DNA from: a virus
Strand: one strand, 5' to 3'
Length of the DNA stretch: 29,118 nt
Virus record (IMG/VR): IMGVR_UViG_3300031659_000059
Coordinates: 1 to 29,118 of that record
The notes beneath the pieces were generated by a model that did no database searches, was not told where the DNA came from, and saw only the letters and a list, made by a program, of their open reading frames with translations. Shown here one piece after another: positions 1-5,589 of the stretch. Position 1 is the first letter of the stretch, and each line of letters starts with the position of its first letter. Made by a program: the position numbers and the translations under genes.

Positions 1-920
1 AATTCTGAAGGTAGCTTGTTGCATATTTTTAGTATGTTTTCCATCTTGGCTTCTTCTGCTCTGGTAGCAATAGAAGTAGATAGTGCGTACAAGATAGCTG
101 GATTGTCATCTTTCTTGTACTTACCAGGATCTTTGATAAGCTCGTCAACATCTTGTAGTTGGTCAGCTATTTGCTTGTAAGCAATGAACTCACCAGCTGG
201 GCCATCGCCGACAGTCGCTGCAACACCAAAGAACAAAGTATCTAAGGTATCGGTCGACGGTCGATTGCTGATTTTCTTACTTACAAAAGACCAGGACCTA
301 GGTGTAGGGAATGCATACTCGTCAGCTTTGAAGCTGTTAAGTAAGCCAGGTCTGTAGCGTAAGAAACCAATGATGTCTGAGTTGATGCCGGCTTTGAAAG
401 CCCACTCTACCCAGTCAGCCAGGTTGGTTTCAAGTTCGTAATGCAACAAACGATTACGTACGGGAGATGGCATTTGGAACACAGCAGCAGCGTCAGTTAA
501 TCTATTACCTGCGGCAATGATTGACCAGCCAGCTGGCATTTTGTAGTCGCCTATCTCTCTACTAAGCAAGAGCTGCAGGAAAGCATTCTGCGTCGCTGGG
601 GGTGCAGTAGGCAATTCGTCAATAAAGAGAATGCCCGTATCCCCGTCACGTGATGCAATAGGAAACACATCAGGCACAGCCCAACGTGTAAAACGCTTTC
701 CTGAGTCTTTTTCTTGCATGATGTGTGGAATACCACGTACATCAACTGGGTCGAATAAGTTAGCTCGGAAGTCAAGTAACGAAACACCAAGGTCTTTAGC
801 TACTTGTTGTGGTATGTCAGACTTACCGATACCCGGTCCGCCCCATATCATTGTGTTACATCCAACACGGATGTTATCTTTGATCTCTGTTTTGAGATCG
901 TTTGGGTTAATGCTTTTCAT
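1..920 (-). CDS. MoxR-type AAA+ ATPase, 3' end beyond window
   Basis: Reads leftward from an ATG at 918-920 with a strong AGGAGG site just upstream and stays open for all 306 visible codons to the left edge, so the C-terminus is missing. I see a Walker A motif GGPGIGKS at residues 27-34, the MoxR-like DPVDVRGIP at 57-65, Walker B ILFIDE at 97-102, a sensor-1 Asn in AAGNR near 139 and a candidate arginine finger in SPVRNR near 155. In this family such ATPases remodel partner proteins and are usually paired with a von Willebrand factor A domain protein. The next leftward gene, outside the window, may be that partner. It is the last visible gene of the leftward unit. The AAA+ assignment is firm, but the phage role is unknown. 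Confidence 0.88.
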   Translation of the reverse strand, partial: MKSINPNDLKTEIKDNIRVGCNTMIWGGPGIGKSDIPQQVAKDLGVSLLDFRANLFDPVDVRGIPHIMQEKDSGKRFTRWAVPDVFPIASRDGDTGILFIDELPTAPPATQNAFLQLLLSREIGDYKMPAGWSIIAAGNRLTDAAAVFQMPSPVRNRLLHYELETNLADWVEWAFKAGINSDIIGFLRYRPGLLNSFKADEYAFPTPRSWSFVSKKISNRPSTDTLDTLFFGVAATVGDGPAGEFIAYKQIADQLQDVDELIKDPGKYKKDDNPAILYALSTSIATRAEEAKMENILKICNKLPSE

Positions 921-946
921 AAATCCTCCTATAGATTTTTATAAGC

Positions 947-1138
947 CTATTGTTCAACAGGCTCGACATTAGTTATTTTTACTTTAGAGCCAAACTCTGA
1001 AAGCACATTTACAAAATTTACTCGCGCAAGGTGAGCATAATTTATGTTTTGGTTATATTGAGGTGCGTTAAACTCAATAGTAATTTGTTGGTTTTGATAA
1101 TTAAAAGTAGCACGCCACTTAATCAGTTTTGTTGTCAT
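947..1138 (-). CDS. small hypothetical protein (63 aa)
   Basis: Start ATG at 1136-1138 has an AGGAGGA ribosome site immediately upstream, and the frame overlaps the end of the preceding gene by 20 bases, suggesting translational coupling. The product is polar and Asn/Gln-rich with alternating hydrophobic residues, consistent with a small beta-rich fold. No motif, signal peptide or membrane segment is visible and I do not recognise the family. It lies 26 bases before the MoxR-type ATPase gene and is probably co-transcribed with it. Confidence 0.72.
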   Translation of the reverse strand: MTTKLIKWRATFNYQNQQITIEFNAPQYNQNINYAHLARVNFVNVLSEFGSKVKITNVEPVEQ

Positions 1139-1475
1139 TTTTTCCTCCTTTAATAACAGTTAGTTTTGGTTTTTCAAAGATATCTTTTAAAGTTTCCATA
1201 GGATCCCATTGTTCCCATTCAACTGTTGGGTCTGGTATTGGAGTTACAAACCACACGCCTACTTCTAGTTCGTGTGTTGAATCTAAATTATTATGATCTC
1301 TGTAAGTAGCTAATACTGAAGCAATTTGATCTTCTAAAGTTTTCTCTTCTAGCACACTGTTTTTCCAACCAATGCAATAAGTAGTTACTTCTGCTAATAC
1401 TTCAAAGTCGTTTTCTCGGCACGCTACTTCGTCAGCATCTACAGATACTTGTATATGTATGTCTGCCATTTCCAT
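1119..1475 (-). CDS. hypothetical acidic protein (118 aa)
   Basis: I place the start at ATG 1473-1475, seven bases behind a perfect AGGAGG. An in-frame GTG at 1479-1481 lies too close to that site, and another ATG at 1467-1469 is more distant. The protein is acidic, with a Trp-rich stretch (VEWEQWDP) near residue 85 and a short basic tail ending KGGKNDNKTD. No known domain is recognised. It is the first gene downstream of the structured non-coding stretch at 1490-1774, so that stretch is its likely 5' leader in the leftward transcript. Confidence 0.7.
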   Translation of the reverse strand: MEMADIHIQVSVDADEVACRENDFEVLAEVTTYCIGWKNSVLEEKTLEDQIASVLATYRDHNNLDSTHELEVGVWFVTPIPDPTVEWEQWDPMETLKDIFEKPKLTVIKGGKNDNKTD

Positions 1476-1489
1476 AATCACACCTCCTG

Positions 1490-1774
1490 TGTGTTAAAAA
1501 GCGGGGGAACATGATTCATGGCCAGCGCGACTGGCTTTGACAATTTGATTATGCACGCTGGTCAAAATATTATTTTGGTGCAACCCCCTATCCCGCGAGG
1601 AATTAGGTAATGTTAGGTGAAGTGCTTTCTGGCAATGCCTGCACTTCAAAGGCACGGGGGTAGTGGTGTTTATCCACTACTGCCGGTAAAGAATAGTATC
1701 TGAACATGTGAAATGTCTCGGCTCTTCTAGATTAGGACATCGTATAGCGCGCGCATAGGCCCCGAGTTGGTCAA
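1490..1774 (-). ncRNA. structured non-coding stretch, possible RNA element
   Basis: 285 bases without a plausible gene, between two leftward genes. Several inverted repeats can be read directly. Arms 1687-1697 and 1774-1784 are 11 bp and perfect. They enclose small stems 1704-1707/1713-1716 and 1717-1721/1762-1766. Further stems are 1660-1666/1674-1680 (7 bp), 1619-1625/1641-1647 (7 bp, with an inner GGC/GCC), 1563-1568/1572-1577, and two mutually exclusive pairings, 1521-1525/1531-1535 and 1522-1527/1556-1561. The outer arm at 1774-1784 overlaps the stop codon of the upstream gene. This could be a processed small RNA, a leader regulator of the downstream genes or DNA-level structure. The strand is inferred from gene direction only. 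Confidence 0.4.
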
Positions 1775-1945
1775 CTATTCTTTATCTTTTAAATCAGTAG
1801 TAACAACTCTGCCGCTGGCATAAGTTATTTTTCTAAAGTGCACATCAGCACCTCTTTGGTACTCGTAGTTAACAACGGTTTCGTTTAGTTTTTCTTTGTC
1901 CATTTCTATTTTTCGTTGTTTTACTTTATCTTTATGTTGTGTCAT
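1775..1945 (-). CDS. small charged hypothetical protein (56 aa)
   Basis: Short gene reading from ATG 1943-1945 to TAG 1775-1777. It begins three bases after the stop of the upstream gene and has a GTGGAG ribosome site that overlaps the end of that gene. The product starts MTQHKDKVKQRKIEMDKEK, a Lys-rich probable helix, and continues with a short beta-like half (VHFRKITYASGRVVTTDLKD). No family is recognised. The tight spacing, the ribosome site and protein-like composition support it as real. Its last codons form one arm of an 11-bp inverted repeat with the gap that follows. Confidence 0.62.
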   Translation of the reverse strand: MTQHKDKVKQRKIEMDKEKLNETVVNYEYQRGADVHFRKITYASGRVVTTDLKDKE

Positions 1946-1948
1946 AAG

Positions 1949-2353
1949 TTACTCCACTAATTGTACATCAACAGGTGATTCGCCTGTTTCCCATGATGTT
2001 ACTGTAAATTCAGATACCCCCACCCCCGGGTGTGTGTCAGTGTAAACCACTGGTAAGAAATCTTCAGGGTAGGCGGGGGTGGTTGAGTGTCCGTCTTCGT
2101 TGGGCGCGCCCACGATCAACGCCCGACCAGCAAATACTTTGTCTTCTATAACAAAGAACTTTTGGTCTTCTACAAACAACCCTTCATCATCAATATACAC
2201 ATCAGTGTCTTTTGTTAATGAGTAGACATCAAAGGTTGAGCAATTGCACAACTCGTATATTGTAGTTAGTTCAAGCACATCCCCCGGTAGTGTTTCAACA
2301 GTAACTTGTTGTTTAAAAGGGTCAATTAGGTATACAAATTTGACTTGGTTCAT
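1949..2353 (-). CDS. DUF3846-like phage protein (134 aa)
   Basis: The start is placed at ATG 2351-2353, seven bases behind AGGAG. A longer form beginning at 2383 would place that ribosome site inside the gene. The N-terminal half reads VYLIDPFKQQVTVETL, then YELCNCSTFDVYSL, then VYIDDEGLFV and FAGRALIVGA. This order (a Y-L-I-D-P opening, a central cysteine segment, a D-D-E-G-L turn and a glycine-ending hydrophobic strand) resembles small phage and plasmid proteins annotated DUF3846, whose function is unknown. The tail is acidic and Pro/Thr-rich. The family call is from memory of the pattern and is moderately uncertain. Confidence 0.68.
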   Translation of the reverse strand: MNQVKFVYLIDPFKQQVTVETLPGDVLELTTIYELCNCSTFDVYSLTKDTDVYIDDEGLFVEDQKFFVIEDKVFAGRALIVGAPNEDGHSTTPAYPEDFLPVVYTDTHPGVGVSEFTVTSWETGESPVDVQLVE

Positions 2354-2383
2354 AGCACATCTCCTATTAGTATGAAAAAACAT

Positions 2384-2440
2384 AAGGTTGCATGCTTTTG
2401 TTAGTAAAGTGCATGCAAAACTTTAGTATTTATTATAGAC
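2384..2440 (-). other. intergenic GCATGC hairpin
   Basis: Between two leftward genes, arms 2388-2395 and 2411-2418 form a perfect 8-bp stem (TTGCATGC/GCATGCAA) with a 15-base loop. In the leftward direction a run of six T follows at 2380-2375, but it is separated from the stem by about seven bases. It is therefore at best a weak terminator or attenuator. It could also be an operator. Confidence 0.4.
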
Positions 2441-2971
2441 CTAACAATCTTTTGATTCACCTGGATCATCATCCTCTATAAAATCATAAAGACTAGAATA
2501 CTCATCAGCTAGTTTTTGTTCTCTACCTACTAATATTTGAGTTATCTCGTCGTCAAGATTGTCGCAAGCAGCTTTGATGTAAAAGTAAACTTTATCTTTT
2601 TCAATAGTTTTAAAAGAATCGTGAGATCTTATACTTTCAATTGCGTCACCTTTTAAACGGTCAATTATTTCTTGATAATTGTCGTAAGTAGGCCTAGGTA
2701 CATCTTGTGTTAGAACAATCTCGCCAGTTTCGTTCATGCCACTATTTGACATAGACATAACTTGTTGTTTTAAATGAGACATTTCATTAACTAGTATATC
2801 TGTTCTGTTAACTTCATATGCCAAATCAGTTCTAAGTCGTCTGTTACTGCGTAACAACAAACTAAGTTTTTCGTCACTAGTTCGTAGTCCGTCAACTGAC
2901 GGGGGAACAACTTTAGTAAATACACTTTTGACTCTGTCTTTGACTGAGTAGTAATTAGCCATAATATCCAT
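2441..2971 (-). CDS. hypothetical coiled-coil-like protein (176 aa)
   Basis: Start ATG 2969-2971 lies five bases behind AGGAGG. A second ATG three codons later is less well spaced. Residues about 30-75 (LRSNRRLRTDLAYEVNRTDI and onward to LKQQVMSMSN) look like an amphipathic helix or coiled coil. The C-terminus is very acidic (FIEDDDPGES) and ends in Cys. No catalytic motif, membrane segment or known family is recognised. It follows the hairpin-rich gap at 2972-3115 and is probably transcribed with its neighbours. Confidence 0.75.
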   Translation of the reverse strand: MDIMANYYSVKDRVKSVFTKVVPPSVDGLRTSDEKLSLLLRSNRRLRTDLAYEVNRTDILVNEMSHLKQQVMSMSNSGMNETGEIVLTQDVPRPTYDNYQEIIDRLKGDAIESIRSHDSFKTIEKDKVYFYIKAACDNLDDEITQILVGREQKLADEYSSLYDFIEDDDPGESKDC

Positions 2972-3115
2972 AATTTCCTCCTAAAGAAATTGATAGGGTT
3001 AATAAAAGACAGGGCTTTTCATCCCTGCGTGGCTGTTAGGTCAGCAACCTTCCATGGATAACGTTCCACGGACGACGGGCGGTAGAGGAATTAACAAGAA
3101 CCTCTACCCCTTAGC
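2972..3115 (-). other. intergenic stretch with hairpins
   Basis: 144 bases without a gene. Arms 3081-3088 and 3101-3108 form a perfect 8-bp stem (GGTAGAGG/CCTCTACC) eight bases downstream of the stop of the leftward gene ending at 3116, with no T-run after it. A weaker CCATGG/CCACGG pairing lies at about 3053-3070. This may be an mRNA 3' stabiliser, a processing site or a leader for the next gene. Confidence 0.42.
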
Positions 3116-3877
3116 TTACATATTAGCGAAGTTTGTTTTGATAAACTCATTGTTCGCATCATTTAGCTTAGTAGATACTCTACCGCTAGAATCAGCGTGT
3201 TTGTCAAAAGTCCACTGAGCTAAGCCTTGTAAACCGCGTTGAACAGCAGATCTAACATTCTTAGGTGTTATTACTGCATTCTTAAGCTTGAACTCATCAG
3301 ACAATGTATTAAGTACATCTCTAACTAGTCTAGCTTTACGGCCAAGACCATACGCATTGTCTTCGCGTGTAATCAACCAGTCTGGCATTTCCTTGTCGCC
3401 AAGTTTAGCGGCTGAGTCAGCAAACTCTACTAAAGCAGTAAGATACTTACCCCATGTAGCATTTGCAAACATCATAAAGTTAAAGCCAGTGTCGCCAGCT
3501 TCGTACTGAAGCAATGGACGATAAGCTGCAACTAATGCTGCAACATCATCTGCATATGCTTTAGCAAGTGCTTTGCTTTTTGCTTCGCTTCCACTAAAGA
3601 AAGGAACAGTATCAAGCTTTTGCGGTAACACAGCCATAATAGCATTTACATGTGCAATGCTTGGTATAGGCTTACCGTTGCCATCAAGGTCAAACTTATC
3701 AAAATACCATGCAGGCATTTTAATAGGATCGGCTTTTGCTCTTTCTTCAGAGCCTTCTGGATCACCGTTGGTATCAGGCGAAGCATCATCTAGCGATGAC
3801 TCTTGCTTGTATTCCATTGGCGATGCCTCTTGGATATCGTCAGGGTCGACGAAAGTTTCATTAATTCTTTTACTCAT
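3116..3877 (-). CDS. hypothetical protein with acidic N-terminus (253 aa)
   Basis: Start ATG 3875-3877 is six bases behind AGGAGG and overlaps the stop of the upstream gene as ATGA. The first 50 residues are acidic and low-complexity (Asp, Ser, Glu, Pro). Then comes a folded, helix-rich domain of about 200 residues. The segment FDLDGNGKPIP near residues 60-70 resembles an EF-hand calcium loop by chance or design, but the flanking helices of an EF-hand are not evident. Many Ala/Leu/Lys helices follow (KSKALAKAYADDVAALVAAY). No family is recognised, so function is unassigned. Confidence 0.8.
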   Translation of the reverse strand: MSKRINETFVDPDDIQEASPMEYKQESSLDDASPDTNGDPEGSEERAKADPIKMPAWYFDKFDLDGNGKPIPSIAHVNAIMAVLPQKLDTVPFFSGSEAKSKALAKAYADDVAALVAAYRPLLQYEAGDTGFNFMMFANATWGKYLTALVEFADSAAKLGDKEMPDWLITREDNAYGLGRKARLVRDVLNTLSDEFKLKNAVITPKNVRSAVQRGLQGLAQWTFDKHADSSGRVSTKLNDANNEFIKTNFANM

Positions 3878-4041
3878 GATGTGCCTCCTATAGCGTTTAG
3901 AGTAGGTATATCTAACAGTGATAATTCACTATTAGGATTTCTTTTAATAACCAGTAGTTTTAAACTAGAGATAGTCTCAGGTATAAAGCTATAGTTATTG
4001 GCTTGTTGACGAATATCTTCGTCGATTCTATGTTCTTCCAT
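3874..4041 (-). CDS. small hypothetical protein (55 aa)
   Basis: The start is placed at ATG 4039-4041 with AGGAG about five bases upstream. The same frame stays open to 4143, but that extension is hydrophobic, lacks a ribosome site and runs into the promoter region. The product begins MEEHRIDEDIRQQANNYSF. It ends in an ATGA overlap with the next gene, so the pair is likely coupled. It is the first gene after the promoter at 4148-4174. No motif is recognised. Confidence 0.66.
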   Translation of the reverse strand: MEEHRIDEDIRQQANNYSFIPETISSLKLLVIKRNPNSELSLLDIPTLNAIGGTS

Positions 4042-4147
4042 ATAAACTCCTATATTTAATGGATTAGTAAAATACACAACCCCCAGTAGTGGTGATTGTG
4101 TGGTTAAGTGATTTACAAGTAATTTGAAACTAAAGAGTAACAAATAC

Positions 4148-4174
4148 TTAATAAATACAATTTAGTAATGTAAA
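4148..4174 (-). promoter_or_regulatory. leftward sigma70-like promoter (second unit)
   Basis: Read on the minus strand, a TTTACA -35 (4174-4169) and a TATTAA -10 (4153-4148) are 15 bp apart. The region shares 20 bases with the promoter at 5614-5641: TAATAAATACA and TAGTAATGT occur in both, separated by three and four bases. It lies about 107 bases upstream of the first gene of its unit and abuts the palindrome at 4173-4197. The match is by eye. Confidence 0.5.
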
Positions 4175-4197
4175 CAGCCAATTTTATATTGGCTGTT
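4173..4197. promoter_or_regulatory. perfect 10-bp palindrome, operator or terminator
   Basis: AACAGCCAAT (4173-4182) and ATTGGCTGTT (4188-4197) are perfect inverted copies around TTTAT. The element touches the -35 of the leftward promoter at 4148-4174 and lies ten bases left of the first iteron. No clean T-run follows on either strand, so an operator for a dimeric regulator is at least as likely as a terminator. Confidence 0.5.
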
Positions 4198-4206
4198 ATT
4201 GAGCTT

Positions 4207-4506
4207 TGGAACAAAATGTTCCACGTGTTCCACAATGTTCCACGTAAAATGGGCCTCGTGGAACACGGGAAAGGTGCGTGGTTATAGGTCAGATGATGAA
4301 TGTTCCAGATGTTCCAGTACTTTTTGGTTAGTAAAATAACAACAACAAATAACAACGGTCGACGTTCGATGTAAACATAAACCTGAATTTGCTGGAACAA
4401 TGGAACATTGATCGGCAAGACCGACCACATCGTGCGCTACGACGCACAAATCTGTGTTCCACGTAAATGTTCCATAAGGTGCTTAGACCATGGAACACGT
4501 GGAACA
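4207..4506. repeat. iteron cluster: 13 copies of TGTTCCA
   Basis: Direct-orientation copies start at 4217, 4226, 4236, 4301, 4310, 4455 and 4468. Reverse copies (TGGAACA) start at 4207, 4259, 4393, 4401, 4491 and 4500. Many are in tandem pairs with an 8-10 base period. The 16-mer TGTTCCACGTGTTCCA at 4217-4232 recurs as its exact reverse complement at 4491-4506. A 4321-4390 spacer is AT-rich with AAC repeats. About 0.04 copies would be expected by chance in 300 bp. Such fields are typical of replication origins bound by an initiator, or of partition or operator sites. No gene is credible here. Frames on either strand simply translate the repeats. Confidence 0.85.
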
Positions 4507-4679
4507 TATTACGCGCACACAGCGCGCTCCACACGTACCCATCCACATCACTTCGTGATGATAGTAGTTGGCACACCTCCGTCCACAGTGGAAAGAAAAA
4601 ATAGCCGACGCCTTGCGTCGACATTTTCTTTCCTTCGGAGAAGGGGGTGCGGGGGAAGGCCCCCGCGAGATATCTAAGA
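4507..4679. other. gene-free stretch with stacked hairpins
   Basis: No gene is seen. Perfect stems are 4512-4516/4522-4526, 4546-4551/4555-4560, 4606-4611/4615-4620 nested inside 4590-4599/4624-4633 and again inside 4577-4581/4636-4640, then 4649-4655/4660-4666 (GCGGGGG, loop AAGG). The nested set forms one long interrupted hairpin of about 64 bases. It lies between the right iteron half and the end of the first leftward unit. Confidence 0.55.
4596..4620 (-). terminator. Rho-independent terminator of first leftward unit
   Basis: On the minus strand a CGACGC/GCGTCG stem with loop AAG is followed by GCTA and a run of six T. It lies about 60 bases after the stop of the 38-residue gene. On the plus strand the same stem is followed by four T after three bases, so weak bidirectional action is possible. 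Confidence 0.55.
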
Positions 4680-4796
4680 CTATAGAAGTTTATATTGTCT
4701 ACGAATGTAAACAATTCCGCCGATGATGATGGCGTAGAAGGTGATAGCATTGAAGATTATCATTGCTAAGGCGATACATGATAGTAGTTCTAACAT
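4680..4796 (-). CDS. small single-span membrane peptide (38 aa)
   Basis: Reads from ATG 4794-4796 to TAG 4680-4682 and overlaps the stop of the upstream gene by seven bases, with a CGGAGA ribosome site seven bases before the start. The product is one long hydrophobic helix (ALAMIIFNAITFYAIIIGGI at residues 9-28) followed by a basic tail, RRQYKLL. By the positive-inside rule the C-terminus would be cytoplasmic. It is the last gene of its unit. It could modulate the host membrane or an ion or lysis function. It is too short, and lacks a lysin neighbour, to be called a holin. Confidence 0.6.
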   Translation of the reverse strand: MLELLSCIALAMIIFNAITFYAIIIGGIVYIRRQYKLL

Positions 4797-5008
4797 ATGG
4801 TTCTCCGTTTATAATAGGGAGTTCTTCCCTGTAGTTTAATGCGACGAATTTTGTCATTCGCCAGTTCTAGCGTTCGGTAACTAGCCCAAAGCCGTTCTCC
4901 GCCCGTATGGTGGTTGTATGAATACACATCGTACATATAAGTAGTGATAGTATCCCCGATAGAATGGGAGGCCGAAGCCCCCCAAGGTTTGTATTCAAGA
5001 AGCATCAT
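4790..5008 (-). CDS. small Arg/Tyr-rich hypothetical protein (72 aa)
   Basis: The start is ATG 5006-5008, or the adjacent ATG at 5005. The frame begins inside the end of the previous gene and ends overlapping the next by seven bases, so four genes are chained by overlaps. The product has a Tyr-rich middle (TTYMYDVYSYNHHTGGERLW) and a strongly basic C-terminal third (NDKIRRIKLQGRTPYYKRRT) that could bind nucleic acid. No family is recognised. Confidence 0.6.
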   Translation of the reverse strand: MMLLEYKPWGASASHSIGDTITTYMYDVYSYNHHTGGERLWASYRTLELANDKIRRIKLQGRTPYYKRRTIC

Positions 5009-5198
5009 CAAATGGTAACTCTTCTTGCTTAGGTAAACGCTGTGCTCGATAACCAGCTTTGGTATAAGTGGTTATTTTGTCAACAGCTGTATGCGCCACC
5101 CCCACTGTTTTACCAGTGAGGACGAATGCAAGCGAAAATACTTTGCCACCAAGGCTAGCTATTTCGCGTGCAGTGGAAGTGATAGTAGGTTTATCCAT
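4995..5198 (-). CDS. small hypothetical protein (67 aa)
   Basis: The start ATG overlaps the stop of the previous gene by eight bases (ATGGATAA), with only a G-rich stretch as ribosome site, so translation is probably coupled. Residues about 15-40 are Gly/Val/Ala-rich and moderately hydrophobic, not clearly a membrane span. The C-terminus is acidic (EELPFDDAS). No family is recognised. Confidence 0.62.
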   Translation of the reverse strand: MDKPTITSTAREIASLGGKVFSLAFVLTGKTVGVAHTAVDKITTYTKAGYRAQRLPKQEELPFDDAS

Positions 5199-5589
5199 TA
5201 TCCATTACCCCCGCAACTAAGTCAGCGACTGATGGCGTATCAGCTTTGACTGCTTTATCAGCTTTATCAGCCTTCGGAGGCATAAAAGTGATAGGTTGAG
5301 CAAACTGCGTTAAAACAGACACTTTGCCTTTTCCATCTACCCAGGTCTCAGCTGATGTAGTATAGGTCGAAGGACGGAAGGTAGGATTAATACCGACTTT
5401 GCCATTGGAGATACATGATAGTATCAAGGCTTTTTGCTCCTCAGTCGTCCCTTTCTTAAGAAAGAGTTTGACGAAGCCAGTCTCGGTAGTAAGTGCTATG
5501 GTCTCACCGTTCTCGTTAACGAAACTAGAAGTCTCGTGGAATGCCGGCATCACAATGGGTGCAAGCGATTTAATTGTATTTTTAGACAT
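5191..5589 (-). CDS. hypothetical protein, first gene of leftward unit (132 aa)
   Basis: Start ATG 5587-5589 is preceded by a strong AGGAGG and, about 25 bases further, by a sigma70-like promoter. The body is beta-rich (FVNENGETIALTTETGFVKL) followed by a helix (TEEQKALILSCISNG). A charged linker made of KAD repeats (PPKADKADKAVKADTP, about residues 104-119) leads to a short C-terminal helix. The promoter-proximal position suggests high early expression. Function is unassigned; a DNA-binding or host-takeover role would be a guess. Confidence 0.75.
   Translation of the reverse strand: MSKNTIKSLAPIVMPAFHETSSFVNENGETIALTTETGFVKLFLKKGTTEEQKALILSCISNGKVGINPTFRPSTYTTSAETWVDGKGKVSVLTQFAQPITFMPPKADKADKAVKADTPSVADLVAGVMDNG

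Noticed and set aside
474-480. TGGAACA inside the MoxR-type gene, a match to the iteron core
   Set aside because: A single heptamer match is expected by chance in a window of this size.
1687-1784. Possible tRNA or tRNA-like fold in the 98-base stem region
   Set aside because: The closing stem is 11 bp, and no anticodon arm, T-loop motif or CCA end is present.
2421-2436. Rightward promoter-like GTATTTATTATA after the gene ending at 2441
   Set aside because: No acceptable -35 and no rightward gene; it would only give antisense RNA.
3690-3720. EF-hand calcium-binding site in the 253-residue protein
   Set aside because: Only part of a loop (DLDGNG) is present, without the paired helices or second loop.
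4328-4750. 140-codon open frame on the minus strand, and an 89-codon frame on the plus strand, across the iteron and hairpin region
   Set aside because: They translate repeats and hairpins, lack ribosome sites, and the minus-strand frame runs through the terminator and the 38-residue gene in another frame.
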